A stretch of 8,022 nucleotides of DNA from the NCBI GenBank assembly GCA_020025235.1, contig JAHHSL010000052.1:1-8022 (forward strand), in the 5' to 3' direction. The DNA is from Ruthenibacterium sp. GTDB taxonomy: Bacteria; Bacillota; Clostridia; Oscillospirales; Ruminococcaceae. Both the position numbers and the translations under genes were made by a program. Of this stretch, positions 1 through 5,306 are shown in pieces (the first letter of the stretch is position 1; every line of letters starts with the position of its first letter). The notes beneath the pieces were generated by a model. That model was given only the letters and a program-made list of their open reading frames with translations. It searched no databases and was not told the DNA's origin.

Positions 1-110
1 CCGCAGCTGGTCTTGCAGGCGCTCTGGCAGGAAGTCTGGCATTCGCCGCAGCCGCCGTTCTTTACGCTCTTAGCCATGTCGCGGGTGTTCAGCGTTTTGA
101 TATGGTTCAT
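1..110 (-). CDS. scfA: SCIFF ranthipeptide precursor (six-cysteine peptide), 3' end cut by window edge
   Basis: The visible 36 residues begin MNHIKTLNTRDMAKSVKNGG and continue with cysteines at 21, 24, 28, 32 and 36. The CGECQTSCQSACKTSC block is the signature of the SCIFF family (six Cys in about forty-five residues). The sixth cysteine and stop should lie just beyond base 1. In this family a radical SAM/SPASM maturase (ScfB), normally encoded next door, links cysteine sulfur to a threonine to give a thioether-bridged peptide; its biological role is not settled. The ATG is supported by AAGGAGGG at 118-125, seven bases upstream. A sigma-A-type promoter lies at 162-191. The gene starts 96 bp after the decarboxylase-family gene, so some read-through is possible. 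The truncation is an artefact of the window, not a broken gene. The family call is firm; the presence of scfB to the left is inferred. Confidence 0.93.
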   Translation of the reverse strand, partial: MNHIKTLNTRDMAKSVKNGGCGECQTSCQSACKTSC

Positions 111-137
111 GAAGAGTCCCTCCTTCTGATAGGTTAC

Positions 138-150
138 TGAGTAAAACTCA
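138..150. promoter_or_regulatory. Short dyad in the scfA leader, possible operator
   Basis: TGAGTAAAACTCA is a perfect 5+5 inverted repeat around AAA. It falls about 5-17 bases downstream of the transcription start predicted from the promoter at 162-191, a position where a repressor dimer could block transcription. It could equally be a weak RNA hairpin or chance. No regulator family is recognised from the sequence. Confidence 0.3.
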
Positions 151-161
151 ATGCTAATACT

Positions 162-191
162 ATAATACATGCCATACGGGCGGTTTGTCAA
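162..191 (-). promoter_or_regulatory. Sigma-A-type promoter of scfA
   Basis: On the minus strand a perfect TTGACA (-35, 186-191) is followed after 18 bases by TATTAT (-10, 162-167). The predicted start is near 155, giving a leader of about 45 nt before the scfA ATG. The -35 hexamer lies only 14 bases beyond the stop codon of the upstream decarboxylase-family gene, so scfA has its own start even though no clear terminator separates the two. Confidence 0.75.
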
Positions 192-205
192 GCAAAATCA
201 GGCGT

Positions 206-1645
206 TTACGGCTTTAAAACATGCAGAAAACCCGCCGTTTCGCAGTGGGAATGATGCAGCCGCGTGCCGTTTTCATCCAGCGCGCGTGCAAAATCCACAA
301 ACGCTTCGGTGATTTCCTCGCCCGGTGCGATCAGCGGCACACCCGGCGGATACGCCCAGACATATTCTGCCGAAATGCACCCGGCGGCACGCTCTTCGGG
401 CACATCCTGTGCCGGGCACAGCACCGCCTGTCCCGCGGGCATCACGGCGCTTCCTGTCTGCGGCAGCGCACACAGCGGCGCGTGCGGCGCAGGCTCTGCT
501 TCTTCATCCAGCTGCCGCAGCGCTTCGGCAAAGCGCAGCACCTGCGCGCGGTCATCGGCGGGGGACGTCATGGCAAGGGTCAGCCTGCCGCACGCCATTT
601 CCGTTTCAAAGCCGAAGCGTCCGCGCAAAAGCGAAGCCAGCAAAGCGCCGGTATACTGCGTGCCGTTTGTGCACACGGCAAGCTTTCCGGCATCGAAGCC
701 GAAAAAATCCGGGTGCATGGCAGGCGCATCCGCCCCGTGGCACAGCACGCGCAGATGACGCAGCCCCTGTACGGCACGGTCAAATTCCGAAAGCGTTTTT
801 CGCCATGCGCAAAACAATTCCGCGCCGGTATCGTTCAAAATGCCCGTGCAGCCGTCAAGGCTTGCCAGCAGCGGATAGCTTGGGGAGCTTGTCTCGAACA
901 CGCCCAGCTGCCGTTCCACGCTGCGCGCGTCGGCAAGGCTGTTTTTGCCCATGTGCAGAAAGGCCGTCTGCGTCAGGCTCGGCAGTGTTTTGTGCGCGCT
1001 TTGGGTGCAAAGATCCGCCCCGCACTGCACCGCGCTTTCGCCGAACACCCCAAACAGGCCGAGGTGCGCGCCGTGGGCTTCATCCACAAAAAGCGGCACG
1101 CCCTTTTCGTGGCACACTGCCGCAATGCCGCGGATATCCGAAACAACGCCCTCATAGGTGGGGCTTGTCACGATCACGCAGGCTGCATCGGGGTTTTCTT
1201 TCAGCGCCGCGCGCACCCGTTCGGGCGCGATGCTGCCGTACACGCCGCTTGCCGCATCCACGGGCGGCGTCAGCCAGTGCATCCGGTAATTTCCCAATTC
1301 TGCCGCATGGTAAACGGATTTATGGCAGTTGCGCGCGGCAATGACGGTGCTGCCCGCCGGTGCAAGCGCGCGGATGCCCGCAAGGATGCCGCAGGTGCTG
1401 CCGCCCACAAGATACCAGGTGCGCTGTGCGCCGAACAGCTGCGCCGTGCGCTCCATGGCCTGTGCCAGGATCCCGTCCGCTTCGTGCAGATCGTCCACGC
1501 CCGGCACCTCCGTCATGTCCCACCGGTAGGACGAAAGCCCCGGCGCGGGCGCGATGCGCCGCTTATGCCCCGGCATATGCAGCGGATATAAGCCATTTTT
1601 TGTGTATTCTTCCAGTTGTGTCTGTAAAATATAACGGTTTTTCAA
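206..1645 (-). CDS. YaaO-like PLP-dependent Orn/Lys/Arg decarboxylase family protein
   Basis: This 479-residue protein has the fold-type I PLP signature of the Orn/Lys/Arg decarboxylase major-domain family. HMPGHK lies at residues 23-28, VDEAHGAH at 187-194 (the Asp that contacts the pyridine nitrogen) and SAHKT at 216-220, with K219 as the expected Schiff-base lysine. The length matches the short YaaO/SpeA-like members (about 480 aa) that lack the N-terminal wing domain of the long inducible decarboxylases. Family members decarboxylate lysine, ornithine or arginine to polyamines; the substrate cannot be read from the sequence. The start is TTG, chosen because GGAGA (1652-1656) stands six bases upstream and the expected N-terminal helix precedes the HMPGHK motif. 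The gene follows a 127-bp spacer after the phosphodiesterase gene. In Bacillus yaaO belongs to the same chromosomal neighbourhood as darA, holB and ricT, which supports orthology, but tmk is missing between them. Confidence 0.88.
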   Translation of the reverse strand: MKNRYILQTQLEEYTKNGLYPLHMPGHKRRIAPAPGLSSYRWDMTEVPGVDDLHEADGILAQAMERTAQLFGAQRTWYLVGGSTCGILAGIRALAPAGSTVIAARNCHKSVYHAAELGNYRMHWLTPPVDAASGVYGSIAPERVRAALKENPDAACVIVTSPTYEGVVSDIRGIAAVCHEKGVPLFVDEAHGAHLGLFGVFGESAVQCGADLCTQSAHKTLPSLTQTAFLHMGKNSLADARSVERQLGVFETSSPSYPLLASLDGCTGILNDTGAELFCAWRKTLSEFDRAVQGLRHLRVLCHGADAPAMHPDFFGFDAGKLAVCTNGTQYTGALLASLLRGRFGFETEMACGRLTLAMTSPADDRAQVLRFAEALRQLDEEAEPAPHAPLCALPQTGSAVMPAGQAVLCPAQDVPEERAAGCISAEYVWAYPPGVPLIAPGEEITEAFVDFARALDENGTRLHHSHCETAGFLHVLKP

Positions 1646-1680
1646 AATCGTTCTCCGTAATTTGGGGTTGCAGATAGTTC

Positions 1681-1761
1681 ACCGCGCGGCGGTATTTTCC
1701 GCGTGCAGCGGGGCAGGGGGCATGACGCACCGCGCGGAAACGCTTTGCGGCGGGGCAGGGG
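1681..1761. repeat. Degenerate tandem duplication in the spacer
   Basis: Two imperfect units sit side by side. Each opens with ACCGCGCGG (1681-1689 and 1729-1737) and closes with a nearly identical 15-mer, GCAGCGGGGCAGGGG (1705-1719) and GCGGCGGGGCAGGGG (1747-1761), which differ at one base. The interior differs in length (15 versus 9 bases). The spacer between the phosphodiesterase and decarboxylase-family genes is otherwise featureless, with no clear promoter or terminator. Confidence 0.6.
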
Positions 1762-1772
1762 AACGGCGCTTT

Positions 1773-2282
1773 TCACACACTTGCAGACCCCGTACAGGCG
1801 GGGTGCGGCGCTTCCAGCCTGCACAGCTCATATTCCGCTTTGCCGTCGCGGATCGTGATGACGCCGTAATTCCCGCGCCCGCACCACACGGAAAGCGAAC
1901 CGGGATTGAACAGCGTCACGCCGTCGATTTCCTCGTGCAGCGGGCAGTGCGTATGCCCGAACAGAACCGCATCGGCGCCGCGCTGTTTTGCCGCCTGCGC
2001 AATTTTATACAGTCCGTTTTTAACATCATAAATATGCCCATGCGTATAAAAGAAGAGCAGGCCGCCGAATGCCGCCAGACCCTCCATGGGAAAGAACGAA
2101 CCGATATCGCAGTTGCCGCTGACGATATAGGTTTTCAGCTTTGGATACAGCACTTCCAGATCCTCGGTATCCCGCACGCCGTCCCCCAGAAAAATCAGCG
2201 CATCCGCGTCGTTTTCCTTTTCCAGCGCATGTTCCAGCTGTTCGGCGTCGCCATGCGTATCCGAAACAACAAGCAGCTTCAC
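1773..2282 (-). CDS. YfcE/MJ0936-family metallophosphoesterase
   Basis: This 169-residue calcineurin-like phosphoesterase has all the metal-ligand motifs in order: D8-x-H10 (SDTHGD), D34 in FLGDG, N57 in SGNCD, H81 in YTHGH, and H110/H112 in FGHTH, followed by NPGS at 126-129. This is the compact YfcE/YsnB class, which hydrolyses phosphodiesters with Mn or similar divalent metals in vitro; the physiological substrate is unknown. The start is GTG at 2280-2282, which overlaps the rsmI stop as GTGA. AGGAGG seven bases upstream, inside the rsmI 3' end, supports it, so translation is probably coupled. Residues after about 158 (PACTGSASV) look like a non-conserved tail. It is the last gene of the trmN6-rsmI-phosphodiesterase operon; no obvious terminator hairpin with a T tract follows the stop. 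Confidence 0.88.
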   Translation of the reverse strand: MKLLVVSDTHGDAEQLEHALEKENDADALIFLGDGVRDTEDLEVLYPKLKTYIVSGNCDIGSFFPMEGLAAFGGLLFFYTHGHIYDVKNGLYKIAQAAKQRGADAVLFGHTHCPLHEEIDGVTLFNPGSLSVWCGRGNYGVITIRDGKAEYELCRLEAPHPACTGSASV

Positions 2283-3133
2283 GGCTGTTCCTCCTCATCC
2301 TGCGCCGTTTCCATGCAGCGCCGGTAAATTTCGCTTTTGGAAAATCCGCTTTGCGAAGCGGCGTATTTTGCCGCAGCCGCCGCACTTTTGCCCTGTGCCA
2401 TCTGCGCTTTGGCAAGCTCGGCGGCATCGTCCAGCGTCAGCTCGGCGGGCACTTCAGGCTCTGCGCCCGCCATGATCAGCACAAATTCGCCGCGCGGCGG
2501 GTTTTCTTTATAATAGGCGTTTGCGTCGCCGATCGTGGTGACGCGCACCTCCTCATGCAGCTTTGTCAGCTCGCGGCACACCGTCAGGCTGCGCTCGGGG
2601 CCGAAGGCGTTTTCCAGATCCTCCAGCGTGGTGGGCAGCTTATGCGGCGCTTCGTAGAAGATCACCGTGCGCTCTTCCCCCTGCAGGGCGTCAAGACGCT
2701 CTTTTTTCTGGCGGCGGTTCGTCGGCAGAAAGCCCTCGAACACAAAACGCCCCGTCACCTGACCCGATACGCACAGCGCCGTCAGCGCAGCCGAAGCGCC
2801 GGGCACGGGCACCACGCGGATGCCGCGCGCGTGCGCGTCCCGCACGATGACTTCGCCGGGGTCTGATACCGCCGGCATGCCCGCGTCGCTGCACAGCGCG
2901 CAGTTTTCGCCCGCGGCGATCCTGTCCAGGATATACGCGCCGCGCTCCTTGAGGTTGTGTTCATAATAGCTGACCATGGGCTTTTTGATGCCCAGATGAT
3001 TGAGCAGCTTGAGCGTCACGCGCGTATCCTCCGCCGCGATGAAATCCGCGCTTTCAAAGGTTGCCGCCGCACGGGGCGTCAGATCGTTCAAATTGCCGAT
3101 CGGGGTCGTTACGATGTATAAAGTGCCGCTCAT
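2279..3133 (-). CDS. rsmI: 16S rRNA (cytidine(1402)-2'-O)-methyltransferase RsmI
   Basis: This 284-residue protein carries the RsmI series of the tetrapyrrole-methylase fold: TPIGNLNDLTPRA (10-22), AAEDTR (33-38), CSDAGMPAVSDPG (81-93), VPGASAALTAL (110-120), FEGFLP (132-137), YEAPHKL (160-166), RELTKLHEE (187-195) and PRGEF (213-217). The C-terminal helical extension (about 233-276, with an Ala/Lys-rich segment) is also present, so it is full length. The enzyme uses SAM to methylate the 2'-O of C1402 in 16S rRNA, near the P-site decoding centre. The ATG overlaps the trmN6 stop as ATGA and is preceded by a strong AAAGGAGG. The order trmN6-rsmI is that of Bacillus yabB-yabC, but the small GIY-YIG gene yazA that lies between them there is absent. 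Confidence 0.95.
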   Translation of the reverse strand: MSGTLYIVTTPIGNLNDLTPRAAATFESADFIAAEDTRVTLKLLNHLGIKKPMVSYYEHNLKERGAYILDRIAAGENCALCSDAGMPAVSDPGEVIVRDAHARGIRVVPVPGASAALTALCVSGQVTGRFVFEGFLPTNRRQKKERLDALQGEERTVIFYEAPHKLPTTLEDLENAFGPERSLTVCRELTKLHEEVRVTTIGDANAYYKENPPRGEFVLIMAGAEPEVPAELTLDDAAELAKAQMAQGKSAAAAAKYAASQSGFSKSEIYRRCMETAQDEEEQP

Positions 3134-3852
3134 GGAGCGTCCTCCTTTGGTTCTTGTCCGTAAATTTCCAGCATCTGCGCGCTGGGCCGTCCGTTTTCAT
3201 CCGCGGTGATCAGCTGCGGCAGCACGCGCATGCCGGGCGCGCGGTTTTTCTGCCCTTCGATCAAAAAAAGCCACGGCTCTTTTTCGGGGCGCGAAGCCAC
3301 AAACAAAAGCCGCTTTGGTTCGATGCGCGCCTGACGCATCGCATACAGAACATCGGCAAGGCGTTCCGGCCGCTGGCACATGCACAGCCTGCCGCCGTCC
3401 TTCAAAAGCACATACGCCGCGCGGCACACATCCGCGCTGGTGCACGAAAGCTCGTGCCGGGCGGCGGCGCGCTGTTCGTTCGGGCTGATAAAGCCGCCCG
3501 TGAAATACGGCGGGTTGCAGCACACGACGTCGCAGCTCTGCCCGCGCTGTGCAAACAGCGCCGGGTCGCGCAGATCGCCCGCAGCCGCCGTGATGTGGCC
3601 GATGCCGTTTTCCTGCACGGCGGCGTTCAGCTGCGCAACGGCATCCGGGGAAATATCCACCGCAAAGCAGTCGCCGCGGTGGCCGCGGTCATGCAGGCGC
3701 AAGGGGATGATCCCGCAGCCGGTGCCAAGGTCGCACACGCTTTCGGCGCGGCGCACCCGGCAGAAATGCGCCAGCAGCAGCGCATCCTGCCCGAAGCGGT
3801 GCGTATCGGTGATCAGAACGGACGTGCCGTTCACAAGACGTTCACGTTGCAA
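3130..3852 (-). CDS. trmN6: TrmN6-type tRNA A37 N6-methyltransferase (YabB family), TTG start
   Basis: This is a class I SAM-dependent methyltransferase of 240 residues, close to the size of YabB/TrmN6. DTHRFGQDALLLAHF (16-30) is the family's N-terminal conserved block, DLGTGCGI (41-48) the SAM-binding motif I, and NPPY (113-116) the adenine-N6 catalytic motif IV. Relatives methylate A37 of tRNA-Val at N6. The reading frame is open further upstream, but that part runs through the ferredoxin terminator and is not coding-like. I place the start at TTG 3850-3852 because AGAAGGA at 3860-3866 lies seven bases before it and the conserved region begins just after. No clear promoter is visible upstream; two hairpins precede it. 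It is the first gene of a three-gene operon and overlaps rsmI by four bases. The family is certain; the exact target position is inferred from the family. Confidence 0.88.
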   Translation of the reverse strand: MQRERLVNGTSVLITDTHRFGQDALLLAHFCRVRRAESVCDLGTGCGIIPLRLHDRGHRGDCFAVDISPDAVAQLNAAVQENGIGHITAAAGDLRDPALFAQRGQSCDVVCCNPPYFTGGFISPNEQRAAARHELSCTSADVCRAAYVLLKDGGRLCMCQRPERLADVLYAMRQARIEPKRLLFVASRPEKEPWLFLIEGQKNRAPGMRVLPQLITADENGRPSAQMLEIYGQEPKEDAP

Positions 3853-3859
3853 AACAAAG

Positions 3860-3866
3860 TCCTTCT
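3860..3866 (-). promoter_or_regulatory. Ribosome binding site fixing the trmN6 TTG start
   Basis: AGAAGGA on the minus strand, seven bases before TTG 3852. The alternative AAGGAAGG at 3881-3888 abuts an ATG with almost no spacing and in the wrong frame, so it is less likely to be the functional site. Confidence 0.6.
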
Positions 3867-3901
3867 GCGCGCGCGGCGCATCCTTCCTTACTATCAATAT
3901 C

Positions 3902-3925
3902 AAAACGCCCGCAAGGGGCGGTTTT
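3902..3925 (-). terminator. Weak second terminator or attenuator before trmN6
   Basis: On the minus strand CGCCC-CTTGC-GGGCG is flanked by AAAAC upstream and TTTTG downstream. The five-pair GC stem with a short T run resembles a weak intrinsic terminator. It lies between the strong ferredoxin terminator and the trmN6 start, so it may act as a backup terminator or attenuate transcription entering trmN6. Confidence 0.4.
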
Positions 3926-3931
3926 CGGTGC

Positions 3932-3963
3932 AAAAAGCAAGGCGGGCAGAATCTGCCCGCCTT
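3932..3963 (-). terminator. Intrinsic terminator after the ferredoxin gene
   Basis: AAGGCGGGCAGA and TCTGCCCGCCTT (3939-3963) form a perfect 12-pair dyad around one central base. The minus-strand side continues TTGCTTTTTG, and the plus-strand side ends CCTTTTTG, so it could work in both directions. It lies about 35 bases past the ferredoxin stop. Confidence 0.8.
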
Positions 3964-3998
3964 TTTGTCGCTTTGTTTTCTGCCTTTCGGCGGGGAGA

Positions 3999-4169
3999 TT
4001 ACTCCTCGGAAATAGCGGAAACCGGGCACTGGTCTGCGCAGGTGCCGCAGCTGACGCAAACGTCGGGGTTGATCTCGTACTTGCCGTCGCCTTCAGCAAT
4101 TGCTTCAACCGGGCAAACACCGGCGCAGCTGCCGCACATGATGCATTCGTCAGAAATCTTAAAAGCCAT
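3999..4169 (-). CDS. 2[4Fe-4S] clostridial-type ferredoxin
   Basis: This 56-residue protein is a complete bacterial dicluster ferredoxin. The first set is C9-x2-C12-x2-C15-x3-C19-P and the second C38-x2-C41-x2-C44-x3-C48-P. In this fold each cluster takes three cysteines from its own set and one from the other. It carries low-potential electrons between anaerobic redox enzymes in the cytoplasm; its specific partners cannot be read here. The start is the ATG at 4167-4169, giving the usual MAFKI N-terminus with AGAGG about ten bases upstream. A Met codon 22 codons further up would force translation through the structured leader and is rejected. The gene has its own promoter (4272-4299) and terminator (3932-3963), so it is monocistronic, inserted between ricT and trmN6 where Bacillus has yabA. 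Confidence 0.95.
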   Translation of the reverse strand: MAFKISDECIMCGSCAGVCPVEAIAEGDGKYEINPDVCVSCGTCADQCPVSAISEE

Positions 4170-4186
4170 AGTAATCCATCCTCTTC

Positions 4187-4261
4187 TCCGCGCTGGTATA
4201 ATAAAACTGCAAATACAATCAGCGCGGAATTGCATTTGCAGCTGCCGGAGGCAACGCCTCC
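4187..4261 (-). promoter_or_regulatory. Structured ferredoxin leader: hairpins with loop complementary to the RBS-proximal region
   Basis: Transcribed from the minus strand, the leader contains three elements. (1) GGAGGC-GTT-GCCTCC at 4247-4261. (2) A 13-pair stem with one G-U pair: CTGCAAATGCAAT (4229-4241), a 9-nt loop TCCGCGCTG (4220-4228), then ATTGTATTTGCAG (4207-4219). (3) CAGCGCGGA at 4187-4195, the exact complement of that loop, ending a few bases before the AGAGG ribosome binding site. Hairpin 2 with the loop-downstream pairing is an H-type pseudoknot topology. Nine loop pairs plus the full stem would be sterically tight, so partial pairing or two alternating structures is more realistic. 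I do not match it to a named RNA family. Confidence 0.55.
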
Positions 4262-4271
4262 ATGTGCTTTT

Positions 4272-4299
4272 ATTTTATCATAAAAAGCTGATTTTTCAA
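4272..4299 (-). promoter_or_regulatory. Promoter of the ferredoxin gene
   Basis: On the minus strand TTGAAA (4294-4299) is followed after 16 bases by TAAAAT (4272-4277) with an upstream TG one base away, giving an extended -10. The predicted start is near 4265, which leaves a leader of about 95 nt containing the structured element. Confidence 0.7.
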
Positions 4300-4363
4300 G
4301 AGTACACTTGCACTTTCACAAAATTCACAGCGTTGCCGCCGTTTGTGCAATGCCCGCACCGGC

Positions 4364-4394
4364 AAAAAAATCCCGCACGGAAAAACCATGCGGG
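4364..4394 (-). terminator. Strong intrinsic terminator after ricT
   Basis: The minus strand reads CCCGCATGG-TTTTT-CCGTGCGGG followed by ATTTTTTT. The nine-pair stem includes one T-G wobble. It begins about ten bases past the ricT stop, ends the darA-holB-ricT unit, and separates it from the ferredoxin promoter. Confidence 0.9.
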
Positions 4395-4403
4395 ATATCC
4401 GGT

Positions 4404-5249
4404 TCAGTCTTCGGGGTCGGGCGCTTTCGGCGCGCGCTTTCCGCCGCGCAGATATTCACATTCCTCTTTTGCAAACATCTTAAAGCCCGTGGCGGGGGAA
4501 TCCATGCGCACGCGCAGCGTGCCGGAAATGACATTCGTCTCCACAACGGTGCCGATGCCCTCCGGCGTTTTCACCACACTGCCCACGCTCGGCGTGATGC
4601 GGTTCAGATATTCATAGGCGGGCTGCTCGTATGCAAGGCAGCACATCAGCCTGCCGCAGCTGCCGCTGATTTTGGCGGGATTGAGCGAAAGCCCCTGTTC
4701 CTTTGCCATTTTGATCGAAACCGGCTGGAAATCGCGCAGAAAACGGCTGCAGCAGAACGGCTGCCCGCAGATGCCAAGCCCGCCGATCATCTTGCTTTCG
4801 TCGCGCACGCCGATCTGGCGCAGTTCGATGCGCATGCGGAACACGCCCGCAAGGTCTTTTACCAGCTCGCGGAAATCGATGCGCCCGTCGGCGGTGAAAT
4901 AGAACAGGATCTTGCTGCGGTCCAGCGTATATTCCACATCCACCAGCTTCATTTCCAGCTTGTGCTTTTCAATGCGTTCTTCGCAAATGGCAAACGCGCG
5001 CTTTTCGTCGGCGCGGTTCTGGTTCATGCGGCGCACGTCCATGGCGTCCGCCATGCGCGTCACGGTTTTCAGGGGCTTTACGACATTATAATCGGGCACG
5101 CCGTGCGCGCCCTGACACACTTCGCCGCATTCCGTCCCGCGGGACGTTTCGACAATTACATAATCGCCCTGTTTGATCTCCAGTTCACCCGGGCTGAAAT
5201 AATAGGATTTGCCGTTCGGCTTAAAACGAACGCCGATCACTGTTGTCAT
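4404..5249 (-). CDS. ricT: RicT/YaaT PSP1-domain protein
   Basis: This 281-residue protein has the PSP1 C-terminal domain. GVRFKPNGKSYYFSPG opens it, and the conserved cysteine-rich core is C161-x4-C166-C167 followed by SGSCGRLMCCLAYE with C198, C203 and C204. In Bacillus the homologue forms the RicA-RicF-RicT complex, which binds Fe-S clusters and directs RNase Y to mature selected operon mRNAs; it is also needed for normal sporulation and biofilm phosphorelay output. Whether that role holds here is inferred from homology. The ATG has AAAGGAT about seven bases upstream. It lies 57 bp after holB with no promoter between, so it is most likely co-transcribed with darA and holB. The C-terminal tail (GKRAPKAPDPED) is short and charged. 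The ortholog call is secure from both motif and gene order. Confidence 0.93.
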   Translation of the reverse strand: MTTVIGVRFKPNGKSYYFSPGELEIKQGDYVIVETSRGTECGEVCQGAHGVPDYNVVKPLKTVTRMADAMDVRRMNQNRADEKRAFAICEERIEKHKLEMKLVDVEYTLDRSKILFYFTADGRIDFRELVKDLAGVFRMRIELRQIGVRDESKMIGGLGICGQPFCCSRFLRDFQPVSIKMAKEQGLSLNPAKISGSCGRLMCCLAYEQPAYEYLNRITPSVGSVVKTPEGIGTVVETNVISGTLRVRMDSPATGFKMFAKEECEYLRGGKRAPKAPDPED

Positions 5250-5306
5250 AGTTTTATCCTTTCGCGCAGATGCCTTTGTGCACCGCGTTTTTCGTTGTGC
5301 GGGGAT

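Noticed and set aside
221..1591. Long plus-strand ORF of 456 codons
   Set aside because: It is antisense to the decarboxylase-family gene, is rich in Arg/His/Cys/Ala with no recognisable domain, and arises from GC-rich codon bias on the opposite strand.
3853..4059. N-terminal extension of trmN6 up to an upstream ATG
   Set aside because: It would translate through the ferredoxin 3' end and its terminator, has no family similarity, and a well-placed ribosome binding site supports TTG 3852.
4147..4179. Overlapping ATG just after AGAGG upstream of the ferredoxin start
   Set aside because: It would give a peptide of only six codons, and the ATG overlaps the Shine-Dalgarno sequence, leaving no room for ribosome binding.
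4170..4235. Upstream Met codon for the ferredoxin
   Set aside because: The extra 22 residues are unlike ferredoxins and lie inside the structured leader; the internal ATG gives the canonical length and N-terminus.
3061..4617. Plus-strand ORF of 518 codons
   Set aside because: It crosses trmN6, two terminators, the ferredoxin and its promoter on the opposite strand, with no domain or start signal of its own.
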